Positions 19,562-32,844 of a stretch of DNA of 64,000 bases are shown here, piece by piece. The stretch is from contig NZ_SIHJ01000007.1 of NCBI RefSeq assembly GCF_007859765.1, forward strand, positions 17,310-81,309. The letters run 5' to 3'. The number at the start of each line of letters is the position of its first letter. Positions within the stretch are counted from its first letter, which is position 1. The notes beneath the pieces were generated by a model. The model did not search any database and was not told where the DNA came from. It was given only the letters and a program-made list of their open reading frames with translations. The position numbers and the translations under genes were made by a program. This DNA comes from Posidoniimonas corsicana. GTDB taxonomy: Bacteria > Planctomycetota > Planctomycetia > Pirellulales > Lacipirellulaceae.

Positions 19562-19680
19562 CGTGCGGTCTCGCGTACGCGGCGGACGGAATCTCAGTTC
19601 TTGCTTCGGCGCCCGGGGCCCCGGGAATCCACCCATCCGGCACGACCGGACCCGGAAAACGCGAGAATGCCCCGAAAAGT

Positions 19681-19710
19681 TTGACAGTTTTACCAGGCCC
19701 TCATGATAAT
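19681..19710 (+). promoter_or_regulatory. consensus sigma-70 promoter of the giant protein gene
   Basis: TTGACA (19681-19686) and GATAAT (19705-19710) are separated by 18 bases and form one of the best promoter matches in the window. The predicted start is near 19717, leaving a leader of about 180 nt before ATG 19900. The rest of the 19562-19899 gap holds no gene or hairpin that I can defend. Confidence 0.7.
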
Positions 19711-19899
19711 GAACGCTCTGGCGAGAAGGGGTTGGACAGCATCGCCGGGCCGGCGCCCACGGCCTGAGGTCTGTCAACGGCTCGCCGTATTCGTCGGACG
19801 GTCTGGAGCCGTTCTGGTCCACGTAAGGACGGCATTGACTGTAACTTGCGCCGATCGACGTGGGGCGTCGCTCGGGTGCGTTTGGGGAATCGCTTCTCG

Positions 19900-22800
19900 A
19901 TGGGTCCGACCTCCTGGATGGCGCGTGTGGTGCGGTTTGCCCGATCGCTGCGCGCCGACATCTGGGGCGACCCCCGCCCGCGCTGGTCGCAGCGCCCGCA
20001 ACTGCGCCCCGACGAGTTGTCGGTCCGTCGGCTCGAGCCACGCCGTGTGCTTGCCGCCAGCATCCAGACCCTGGCCGTGCCTGCCGAGGCGGTCGAGGGT
20101 GACACCGTTGAGGTTAGCGCCGAGGCGACCGGCGGCGGAGCCCTGCAGTTCGACTGGACCATCACGCGGAACTCCAACGTCATTGCCCAGGGCTCCGGGC
20201 AGGACTTTACGTTCCAGCCCCAGGACGACGGCGAGTACGACGTCGCATTGCGGGTGACGGACGCGTCCGACGCGTCGCAGGCTTACGCCGAGGGTACGGT
20301 CACCGTTGCGAACGCCAAACCGTTCATCTCGCAGCTCTCCGCGACGCCAATCCCGGTGAGCGGCGTCACCACGCTTACCGGCGTGTTGTCCGACCCCGGC
20401 GGCGACGACACCCACACGCTGCAGATCAACTGGGGCGATCCCTCCGACCCGGCCAACTCGCAGACCATCGACCTCTCGAGCCCCCCGCCTGGCGTCGACT
20501 ACAACCCGGCAACCGGCGCGTTTTCCATCGATCACCAGTACGCCAACGGCCAGCCGGCGGGTGTGCTGCGGATCAATGTCAAAGCCACCGACGACGATGG
20601 CGGAGAGTTCTACGCGCTCGCTTCAGGCGTGGCGGGCAATTCGGCGCCAGAGTTCTCTGGCCTGTCCGCCACGCCGATCACCGAGAATGGAGTCACCTTG
20701 CTGACCGGCGTCGTGACCGACCCCGACCCGGAGGATTTGCTAACGCTGCAGATTAATTGGGGCCACCCCGAGTCTCCAAACAACGCGCAGCTGATCGACC
20801 TCGCCGACCCGCCCCCTGGCGTCAGCTACGATCCCACCACGGGCTCCTTCTCGGTCGAGCACCAGTACCTCGACAACCCGGCCTCAGGCGTGTTCCGGAT
20901 CAACGTCAAGGCGACCGACGGCACCGGCGGCGAGTTCAACGCCCTCACTGCCGGTCGGGTAGAGAATGCGCCGCCGACACTGTCGGGCCTGACGGCGACT
21001 TCCATTGACGAGAACGGCGTCACGGTGCTGGCTGGCGTGCTGGACGACCCTGGCACGCTCGACACCCACAGGCTGGAGATCGATTGGGGCGACCCTCTCT
21101 CGCCAGGCAATACCCAGTTGATCGACCTCGAGAACCCGCCGCTGGGCGTTCACTACGACCCGACCACCGGCGTGTTCACGGTCGAGCACCAGTACCTGGA
21201 TGACAACCCCAGCATCACCCCCGTCGATGTGACCACCATTTCCGTCAAGGCAGTCGACAACGACGGGGCCTCGGTCGTCGCCGACGCGTCGGTGCAGATC
21301 AGCAACGTCGCGCCGGGCGTTGAGGAATTGGCCGCGACGAGCCTGCAAGAGAACGGCTACACGACGCTCACCGGACGGGTGGTCGACCCTGGGTCTCAGG
21401 ACACCCACCGGCTGGTCATCACCTGGGGCGATCCCGCGTCGCCAGGGCACCTGCAGGTGATCAACCTTGCGAGCCCTCCGCCTGGCGTCGACTACAACCC
21501 GGCAGACGGCGGCTTCCGCATCACCCACCAGTACCTCGACGACAACCCCTCCGGCACAGGGTGGGACGCGTACTCGATTCGCGTGAACGTCCTGGACGAC
21601 GACGGCGGGACCTCGTTCGCGACGACCACCGTGGTGGTCACCAACGTCCCGCCGGCGCTGGCCGAGATCAACGCGCACGATGTTGACGAGAACGGCGTCA
21701 CCACGCTCAGCGGCAAGATCGTTGATCCCGGCACGCTGGACACGTTCACGCTGACGGTCGACTGGGGCGACGGCGCTACCGAGCAGTACACGACCGACCC
21801 TGATGGCGAGGGGGTCAGCCTGTTGGAGCCAACCGGAGGCGTGTCGTACGATCCCACGACGCGTGAGTTCTCCATCAAGCACCGCTACCTCGACGACAAC
21901 CCCAGCGGCACCCCAACCGACGCGTACACCATCAGCGTCGACGTCCTAGACGACGACGGCGGCGCCGCGCAGGCGACCACCGACATCACCGTCCGCAACG
22001 TTGCGCCGTCGCTGGTAGGGGTCGACGCCAATAACGTGAGCGAGAACGGCGTCACCACGCTTACCGGCAAGATCGTCGACCCGGGCACGCTGGACACCTT
22101 CACCCTAACCGTCAACTGGGACGACGGCACGGTTGAGGAGTTCACGACCGACCCAGGAGGAACGGGGATCAGCCTGCTCGACCCGCCGGATGGCGTTACC
22201 TACGACGCCGGGACCCGCGAGTTCACCATCCAGCACCGCTACCTAGACGACGACCCGACCGGCACCCCCAGCGACCCGTACACCATCCGCCTGACCCTCG
22301 TCGACGACGACGCCGACATGGCGGTCGACGCCAAGACAATCACCGTCGCCAACGCCGCGCCCGTCATCGGCGACACGCCCGACGTTAACGTCGACGAGGG
22401 GCAGCAGCTGTTCATCGGCCCCCACGCGGGCGGCGCCGGCGTGATGATCCCCGGCATCATGTTCGAGGACGCCGGAACGCTCGACACCCACACGGCGACC
22501 ATAAACTGGGGCGATGGCTCGATGGGCGAGGACCTCGTGGTCCTGCAGAACGACGGTTCCGAGATCCGCACCGGCATCCTGATCGGCAGCCACACCTATG
22601 CCGACAACGGCGCCTACACGGTCACCGTCACCATCACCGACGACGACGGCGGCCAGGATGTCGAGACGTTCGTCGTGAACGTGATCAACGTCGACCCTAC
22701 GCTTACCGGCGTCGAGGGACTGCAGGTCGACGAGGGGCAGGCCGTCACGCTGGCCGGGCTAGGCGTCGGCCTTGCCGACCCCGGCTTTGACAACCCGCTC

Positions 22801-24582
22801 AACACCGGCGACCCGAGCAACGGCGGCGAACTCCAAGAGACCTTCGTCGGCATGCAGGTCGACTGGGGGGATGGCTCGGCGCCCATGAGCGTCAGCATCG
22901 TCGACCGCGTCAGCGGATCGCCCGGAGTGCCCACCACGGCCGCCTTCTCTCACGATGTTCACTACTACGCGGACGACGGCGTCTACAGGGTGAGCGTCAC
23001 GATGAGCGACGACGACGGCGGCGCCGTGACCCGCACGTTCGAGATCCTGGTGGAGAATGTCGCCCCGGCGCTCGTCCTGACCGACCAGATGTTCGTCATC
23101 AACGAGGGGGACACGCTGGTCATTCCTCACCTGGGGAGCTTCACCGACCCAGGGGCCAGGAACGACCTCAACCCCAACGGCGCCTCCGATGAGACGTTCA
23201 GCTACACCATCGACTGGGGCGATGGAACTTGCGAGAAACTCCACCTGCCGGTGTCGGTGGTGGACGGCGGCCCCGGCGTCGGCAAGACCGGAAACCTGCT
23301 GGCCGGGCACGACCACACCTACGCCGACAACGACGCCGACAGCCGCTACACGATCACCGTCACCCTGCACGACGACGACGGCGGCTACGACAAGCAGAGC
23401 TTCGAGATCACGGTCAACAACGTCAACCCGACCATCGAGCCGCTGACGCCGGGCGAACTCATCGACGACGACTACATGCCGGGGATCCTGGTTGACGCCA
23501 TGGACCTGGAAGGCGACGGCGTGACCTACCTGGTGCTCCGCTTCAGCGACCCCGGGGCCGACACGTACGACGTGTGGATCGACTGGGGCGACAAGCTCTA
23601 CCTGCCCGAGGGCGACCAGCGGTTCGTCAAAGCCACGCCAATCAACTGGTCGGAGTCCACGGACGGCGTGACGCTGCTGTTCTCGTACCCGTACACCGGC
23701 CCGCCGGACCCCCTCAATCCGGCGGCGCCGATCGAGATCACAGCCATCGTCGTCGACGACGACTACGCCGCCGCCACGGGCGACGAGTTGGTGTTTGGTC
23801 CAGAGACCACCTTCCTGATCGAGCCCGGCCGCAGCGATCCGGGCCAGGCCGTGATCACGAACCCGGGCATCGAGGACACCAACGTAGCGATCGACACCAC
23901 GCCGGACATCGCACTGCTAGAGTTCCCCCAGCTGGCGGAGTACATCGAGCCGCCGGCGCCTCAGGTCAGCGTCGACCTGAACCAGCAGACGCAAGACGTC
24001 GAGGCCTCCGCCGGCGAGCTCTCGGCCACAAGCGAACGGGTGTGGGTGATCCGCACGGTCGCCCCGGACGGCGAGCTCGGCGAACCGGTGCGGCTCAAGC
24101 CCGACGCGCTAGACCGGCTGCCCGAACTGTTCGCCAAGCTCCCCGACGGGCACTACCAGATCCTGGTCATCCGCACGGAGAACAACACCAGCCGGCTTGT
24201 GATGGACTTTGTGATCCGCGGCGGGCGGCCAATCGACGTGACCGACGACTCCGACGGCGCCCGCGACCGGCCCCCCACCGAAGAGCAGGTGGACCCGCCG
24301 GCCGAGTCAGTCCAGGCGCCAATCGAGATCGACGCACGCGAGGTTCCCGCGGAGATCGTCGACCCGCAGCAGAACGGCCAAACGCAGCCGCCGGGCGAGC
24401 CGACGGTGCTGACCGGTCAGCGGCGGCAGTCCGAAGCCCAGCTCACGGCGGGGGCCGCGGTTGCGTTTGGACTCGCCCGCACCCGTCAGGGCGAATGGCG
24501 GCGGCGTGTCGAGGACGCGCTGCAGCACGCCGACGAAGAGGATTGGAAGCTGCTGAACCTGCTCCGTCGCCGCCCACGTTAG
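19900..24582 (+). CDS. giant LEPR-XLL extracytoplasmic protein with tandem PKD/cadherin-like repeats
   Basis: 1560 aa. The N-terminus carries VRRLEPRRVLAAS (residues 42-54), the planctomycete LEPR-XLL motif of secreted giant proteins. There follow one PKD-like unit, six ~112-residue repeats opening with an ENGVTTLTG-type strand, and about four looser units with DEGQ/NEGD openings and DDDGG-ending strands. Aspartates in the DWGDG and DDDGG loops suggest calcium-bound beta-sandwiches. The tail is Pro/Gln-rich and ends in a basic segment. The start is uncertain: ATG 19900 is preferred over an upstream TTG (19846) and ATG 19918, none with a good ribosome site. Probably a cell-surface or adhesion protein, perhaps a client of the neighbouring adaptor genes. 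Confidence 0.8.
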   Translation: MGPTSWMARVVRFARSLRADIWGDPRPRWSQRPQLRPDELSVRRLEPRRVLAASIQTLAVPAEAVEGDTVEVSAEATGGGALQFDWTITRNSNVIAQGSGQDFTFQPQDDGEYDVALRVTDASDASQAYAEGTVTVANAKPFISQLSATPIPVSGVTTLTGVLSDPGGDDTHTLQINWGDPSDPANSQTIDLSSPPPGVDYNPATGAFSIDHQYANGQPAGVLRINVKATDDDGGEFYALASGVAGNSAPEFSGLSATPITENGVTLLTGVVTDPDPEDLLTLQINWGHPESPNNAQLIDLADPPPGVSYDPTTGSFSVEHQYLDNPASGVFRINVKATDGTGGEFNALTAGRVENAPPTLSGLTATSIDENGVTVLAGVLDDPGTLDTHRLEIDWGDPLSPGNTQLIDLENPPLGVHYDPTTGVFTVEHQYLDDNPSITPVDVTTISVKAVDNDGASVVADASVQISNVAPGVEELAATSLQENGYTTLTGRVVDPGSQDTHRLVITWGDPASPGHLQVINLASPPPGVDYNPADGGFRITHQYLDDNPSGTGWDAYSIRVNVLDDDGGTSFATTTVVVTNVPPALAEINAHDVDENGVTTLSGKIVDPGTLDTFTLTVDWGDGATEQYTTDPDGEGVSLLEPTGGVSYDPTTREFSIKHRYLDDNPSGTPTDAYTISVDVLDDDGGAAQATTDITVRNVAPSLVGVDANNVSENGVTTLTGKIVDPGTLDTFTLTVNWDDGTVEEFTTDPGGTGISLLDPPDGVTYDAGTREFTIQHRYLDDDPTGTPSDPYTIRLTLVDDDADMAVDAKTITVANAAPVIGDTPDVNVDEGQQLFIGPHAGGAGVMIPGIMFEDAGTLDTHTATINWGDGSMGEDLVVLQNDGSEIRTGILIGSHTYADNGAYTVTVTITDDDGGQDVETFVVNVINVDPTLTGVEGLQVDEGQAVTLAGLGVGLADPGFDNPLNTGDPSNGGELQETFVGMQVDWGDGSAPMSVSIVDRVSGSPGVPTTAAFSHDVHYYADDGVYRVSVTMSDDDGGAVTRTFEILVENVAPALVLTDQMFVINEGDTLVIPHLGSFTDPGARNDLNPNGASDETFSYTIDWGDGTCEKLHLPVSVVDGGPGVGKTGNLLAGHDHTYADNDADSRYTITVTLHDDDGGYDKQSFEITVNNVNPTIEPLTPGELIDDDYMPGILVDAMDLEGDGVTYLVLRFSDPGADTYDVWIDWGDKLYLPEGDQRFVKATPINWSESTDGVTLLFSYPYTGPPDPLNPAAPIEITAIVVDDDYAAATGDELVFGPETTFLIEPGRSDPGQAVITNPGIEDTNVAIDTTPDIALLEFPQLAEYIEPPAPQVSVDLNQQTQDVEASAGELSATSERVWVIRTVAPDGELGEPVRLKPDALDRLPELFAKLPDGHYQILVIRTENNTSRLVMDFVIRGGRPIDVTDDSDGARDRPPTEEQVDPPAESVQAPIEIDAREVPAEIVDPQQNGQTQPPGEPTVLTGQRRQSEAQLTAGAAVAFGLARTRQGEWRRRVEDALQHADEEDWKLLNLLRRRPR
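20323..22362 (+). repeat. six in-frame tandem repeats, period about 330-354 bp
   Basis: Repeat units of the giant gene begin near 20323, 20653, 20983, 21322, 21658 and 22012, each with the SATxIxENGVTTLTG-type opening and an HxYLDDNPSG-type segment. Units five and six are close to each other even at DNA level (the GAGAACGGCGTCACCACGCT block occurs in both), pointing to recent duplication. Confidence 0.75.
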
Positions 24583-24685
24583 TAGACCGACCAAGCAACA
24601 GGCGTCCCAAGGGTCAACCCACTTACACCTCATCACCGACCCGCCTCATCAGGCCGCGGCTCCGGCCGCAAGGAAGCCTTCCACC

Positions 24686-29700
<5,015 letters not shown>

Positions 29701-29704
<4 letters not shown>

Positions 29705-30720
29705 CGCCGGCGCCGCGCCACCGTGGCTAGGCCGCACAGTCCCAGCAGCGCCGCCGCGCACGGCTCCGGCACGATCGGCGTGACCGACTCCCAGTCCAGA
29801 CCGACCCGCAGTTCGTCGAACGCCATCACGGCGCCGCGTCGGCCGCCCCCCTCGTTGCCGGCCAGCAGCCCCACGCCCGTCTGCGCGATATCCAGCGGGC
29901 TGATGCTGTTGTCCAGCACAAACTTGGTCAGGTCCGGCGATCCGGCCAGCCCCTCGGACGTGAGGACCGGGTTGAACCACACCTCGACCAGGTCGGGGAT
30001 GAAGTTCGGGTCCATCGTGTCCAGGTTGCCGACGGTGATCTTCACCACCACGAACTGCTGGTTGTAGGCGAACGGGATGTCGCTCACGGCGTCATCCACC
30101 GGCACGTTCTTCGCCCGCACCTTCCAGCGGTCCAGCGTCGAGTCGCCGTTGTTGCCCACCTGCACGATCTCACCCAGGCGGCCGCCGTTGACAACCGTGT
30201 AGTGCGCGTTGCGGGCGTAGTCGTTGGGGGAGAACGCGGTCTGGTCAGGGATGGAGTCGTTGTTGGTGTCGACCGTGAGCGGGTCCGAAACGCCGCGCCG
30301 CTCGCCGATGAACGACTGGTAGTAAGAGCCGCCCACGCCCACCACCTCCGTCATATTCGTGGCGCCGAACCCGCTCAGGTCCAGGTTGCGGTACCACTGC
30401 GCGTTCCGCGTGCCGCCGGCGTCGTCGGCCGCCAGGCCGTTGAAGTCCACTAGGCCGTAGTTGCCGCTGGTCCGCAGCGCGTTGCCGTTGGCGTCGGTGT
30501 AGCCCAGGCCGCCGCCGATGGCCCGCAGGCTGTTCTCGACGCCGTTGCTGCCGTTGCGGACCCACTCGCCGGACCAGCCGCTGCCGGTGTCCGTGCCGGG
30601 GCCGAGCCCGATGTCGGTCCCGTCGGCGTAGTCGAACCCCTCGTAAGAAATGAGCTGCGCCGCGGCGGGCGCCGACACGGCCGCGGCCGCGATTGCCAGA
30701 CAGGTTGCCAGTTTCTTCAT
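29701..30720 (-). CDS. PEP-CTERM sorted secreted protein
   Basis: 339 aa. Signal peptide (MKKLATCLAIAAAAVSAPAAA), then a jelly-roll-like beta-rich body (ISYEGFDYADGTDIG opening, common in planctomycete proteins) and the sorting tail VPEPCAAALLGLCGLATVARRRR: PEP motif, hydrophobic span, Arg cluster. An exosortase elsewhere would process it. GGAGGA lies seven bases before the ATG. Its TAG stop overlaps the TAA of the convergent kinase gene by two bases. Function unknown. Confidence 0.85.
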
Positions 30721-31035
30721 GAGGACTCCTCCGGGGTCGATCAGGCCGATGGCGTCGGCGCGGCGGCCCGCGGCGCACGCCGCCTAGCGGCATCGGCGCA
30801 ACGCACGAGCAACCACCCTGGTCAACGCGACACGGGCGCAGGGGAAAAGACGAAAGCCACAACGCAACAGAAAAGGTCCAGCCGAAACAGCAGCCGGGCA
30901 GCGGCGGCGCCGCTGGCCGCTATCGTAGCAACTCCGCTAGTGTTGCAGCGGGCCCGCCGGCCCCCTTTTCAGACGAACGGGGCGCCAGTTCCCGCACGGC
31001 CCCGAGCCACCAACCAGGAGCCCCTAACCGTCCCA

Positions 31036-31082
31036 CGACTTTTGTCCCGATTGGCGCTATCGATTTTTAGGGACAAAAGTCG
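31036..31082. repeat. palindromic element copy 1
   Basis: Perfect 13-bp inverted arms CGACTTTTGTCCC (31036-31048) and GGGACAAAAGTCG (31070-31082) with a 21-nt loop containing TTGGCGCTATCGAT. The same arms and loop core recur at 63777-63821. Confidence 0.85.
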
Positions 31083-31159
31083 GCCCCCACCCCGAGCCCG
31101 CAGGCTCGTTTCACGCTTGTATAGCAGTGTCTTTCGTATGCCTCCCCGCTACAGCCGAC

Positions 31160-31200
31160 CGACTTTTGTCCATCCCTGCGCGCCCATAGGGACAAAAGTC
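31160..31200. repeat. palindromic element copy 2
   Basis: Arms GACTTTTGTCC (31161-31171) and GGACAAAAGTC (31190-31200) match copy 1, but the 18-nt loop is different. The left flank CCGACCGACTTTTGTC is shared with copy 3. Confidence 0.8.
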
Positions 31201-31410
31201 ACGCCGGCCGCCGCCGTCCGTCCACGTTGCGGAAGCCCCATTCTTCCCCCGTCGATTCAAGGCCCAAAGAACGCCGCGCGCATCACGCCGCGTACCTTGT
31301 TTCTAAGGCGCCAGGTGGCCGGTTTCTACTCGAAAGCGGAGAGAAAACGAGGGCGCAAAACGCGGCTGTGGCTACCAAGATTGCCGCCTGCTGAGCGGCA
31401 GGTGGCACTT

Positions 31411-31543
31411 CGCGGGCGCCACTGTACAGCTTGTCCGGGAGTGCGATGCAGAGTGGCTTGTCGAAGCTCCGAGACAACCATCCCGTGCGTGCCTCGAGAG
31501 GTGTTTCGCCGCACAACCCACTCAACGCTGCTTGACGAGCTGA
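31411..31543. repeat. direct repeat A, flanking the PEP-CTERM gene
   Basis: About 135 bp similar to 32399-32537. The best block is 24 identical bases starting TGCGATGCAGAGTGG near 31442; GGGCGCCACTGT and GACGAGCTG are also shared. Both copies can pair GCCACT with AGTGGC, and TTGTC with a following GACAA (GGCAA in copy B, so pairing survives by wobble). Confidence 0.75.
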
Positions 31544-31614
31544 CGGTGGCGTATGGCAGGCATGCAACACTTCTTGAATCGACAGTGATGCCCCGCACCA
31601 ACACTGACGGTACT

Positions 31615-31631
31615 CTACCGTGACACGGTAG
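31615..31631. promoter_or_regulatory. 17-bp palindrome, possible operator
   Basis: CTACCGTG-A-CACGGTAG is a perfect palindrome around one base. It is 84 bp before the ATG at 31715 and just before a weak TTGCAC / TAGGGT promoter-like pair (31632-31660), a good position for a dimeric regulator. Confidence 0.4.
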
Positions 31632-31685
31632 TTGCACTGGCGCCTATCGGGGAGTAGGGTGCTAGGCGCAGCTGGTAGCCAGTTC

Positions 31686-31711
31686 AAGCCCTCCATTTGC
31701 AAAGGAGGCTT
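31686..31711 (+). promoter_or_regulatory. hairpin sequestering the ribosome binding site
   Basis: The Shine-Dalgarno AAAGGAGG (31701-31708) can pair with CCTCC (31690-31694). With one bulged C the stem extends to AAG(CC)-CTT (31686-31711). The whole ribosome site would be hidden in the folded mRNA, suggesting temperature- or factor-dependent translation of the gene at 31715. Confidence 0.45.
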
Positions 31712-31714
31712 TCG

Positions 31715-32395
31715 ATGTGCGTGCTTTATCTGCGCTTTGTGGCTGCTCTAGGGATCGGCATGCTTGGCGGATCGTTTTCCTACGGTCAGCTCGTGCATGG
31801 ATCGGCCGTCGAATTCCGACAAAGCTACCTTTTTGGTACGCCCGAGACCGACAACGGTTTCACTCTCGGTCTGCCACTCACGGTGTCGGAGTCATACTCT
31901 TGGTTCCGCCAGCTCTCTGAAGGGGCGGTCCCTCCGATATACCCAGGGCGACCCATACCAAGTCTTGTTGGAGTTAATTTTACTTTGGCTGAAACGGTTG
32001 ACTACTTCCTCGTGCAGGAGGGGGACGTCCTAAACGAATCGACCGCGCTGTCCGGGATCTATGAGCAGGTCCAGTTCGAGGGGGTGTCTCCTGTTCCGGT
32101 GCCGCCGGTGAAGGTTGCTGATCCGCCACTGCTTGGCACAGGCTTCTCGCACGACTTCTACTTGGGATTGCATGCGCCAAAGATCTACTTGCATACTCAG
32201 ACCGATATAAATGGATGGGTACACCTTCGAATCACTGAAAACGGTTTCGAGATGCTTGCCAACGCAGTGAACTACGGCGATCCACGAGGCGTTGTCGTTG
32301 GGCGGCTTCCGGAACCCAGTTCACTTGCGGTGATGATGGCCGCGAGCCCTCTAATCGTGAAGCGAGGGAGGCGTCCCTATTGCTGCCACATTTAG
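31715..32395 (+). CDS. small PEP-CTERM secreted protein in an accessory island
   Basis: 226 aa. The start ATG has an ideal AAAGGAGG six bases upstream. Signal peptide ends near SYGQ. The body is beta-rich with no recognised domain. The tail LPEPSSLAVMMAASPLIVKRGRR is PEP-CTERM-like, though the hydrophobic span is short and followed by PYCCHI. Base composition is visibly less GC-rich than its neighbours, and it sits between direct repeats A and B, consistent with transfer. Nothing indicates its role beyond export. Confidence 0.75.
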   Translation: MCVLYLRFVAALGIGMLGGSFSYGQLVHGSAVEFRQSYLFGTPETDNGFTLGLPLTVSESYSWFRQLSEGAVPPIYPGRPIPSLVGVNFTLAETVDYFLVQEGDVLNESTALSGIYEQVQFEGVSPVPVPPVKVADPPLLGTGFSHDFYLGLHAPKIYLHTQTDINGWVHLRITENGFEMLANAVNYGDPRGVVVGRLPEPSSLAVMMAASPLIVKRGRRPYCCHI

Positions 32396-32398
32396 TGC

Positions 32399-32537
32399 GC
32401 CGGGCGCCACTGTCCGGATTGTCCGGCATTGCGATGCAGAGTGGCTTGTCGAACCTCCAAGGCAATTCTTCCGTGGCGCCTCGGCAGTTTGTCCACCGCA
32501 TTCATCGCTCAACACTACCAGACGAGCTGGCAGCGGC
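32399..32537. repeat. direct repeat B, flanking the PEP-CTERM gene
   Basis: Second copy of the ~135-bp repeat, starting four bases after the stop codon of the PEP-CTERM gene, in the same orientation as copy A. About 850 bp separate the two copies, with a single gene between them. Confidence 0.75.
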
Positions 32538-32600
32538 GCCTGCCGCTAGAGCGGAGCGGTCAAGACCTTTGCACCGAAGCATCCTCGAAAGTGAGTCACG

Positions 32601-32780
32601 TTGAAGAGACTAGGCCGTTCGTTTCTTCTGGGCGCCGGCACGATTTTTGTGCTGTCGTATTTCTACAACTACTACACCGGCGCCAGTGAAGTCGACGTAT
32701 GGATCGAGCTAGGGGGAATACTGATCTGGTGCTGTGGCGGCATCGTGGGTTTCTCCTACTGGAGGCATGGCCGAGCGTGA
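32601..32780 (+). CDS. small two-helix membrane protein, 59 aa
   Basis: The frame opens just after a stop at 32592 and starts with TTG at 32601: KRLGRSFLLGAGTIF onward. Two clear hydrophobic helices (about 7-25 and 36-54) flank a polar loop YYTGASEVDVW, and the tail is basic (YWRHGRA). The hydrophobic pattern is coherent throughout and ends at a clean TGA. No good ribosome site is seen, so the call is tentative. It lies after repeat B, convergent with plsC. Confidence 0.5.
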   Translation: MKRLGRSFLLGAGTIFVLSYFYNYYTGASEVDVWIELGGILIWCCGGIVGFSYWRHGRA

Positions 32781-32844
32781 CGCAGCGTTTTCCTAGCCAG
32801 TTCGGATAGTTCAAAGATGGACTTCCCCATTGCCCTGGCCGCTG

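Larger units (their letters stand above)
30721..31714. other. gene-free accessory stretch with repeats
   Basis: Nearly 1 kb without a credible gene. It holds two copies of a palindromic element (31036-31082, 31160-31200), direct-repeat copy A (31411-31543), a 17-bp palindrome (31615-31631) and the translation-control hairpin of the next gene. Open frames in it lack ribosome sites. The first 300 bases contain only the upstream region of the leftward PEP-CTERM gene. Confidence 0.6.

Noticed and set aside
31655..31695. tRNA-like D-arm sequence (GCGCAGCTGGTAGC) followed by GTTCAAG
   Set aside because: No anticodon arm, acceptor stem or proper spacing; too short for a tRNA gene.
31520..32513. Integron attC sites in repeats A and B
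   Set aside because: RYYYAAC-like heptamers exist, but the opposing GTTRRRY and inner L boxes were not found and no integrase is in view.
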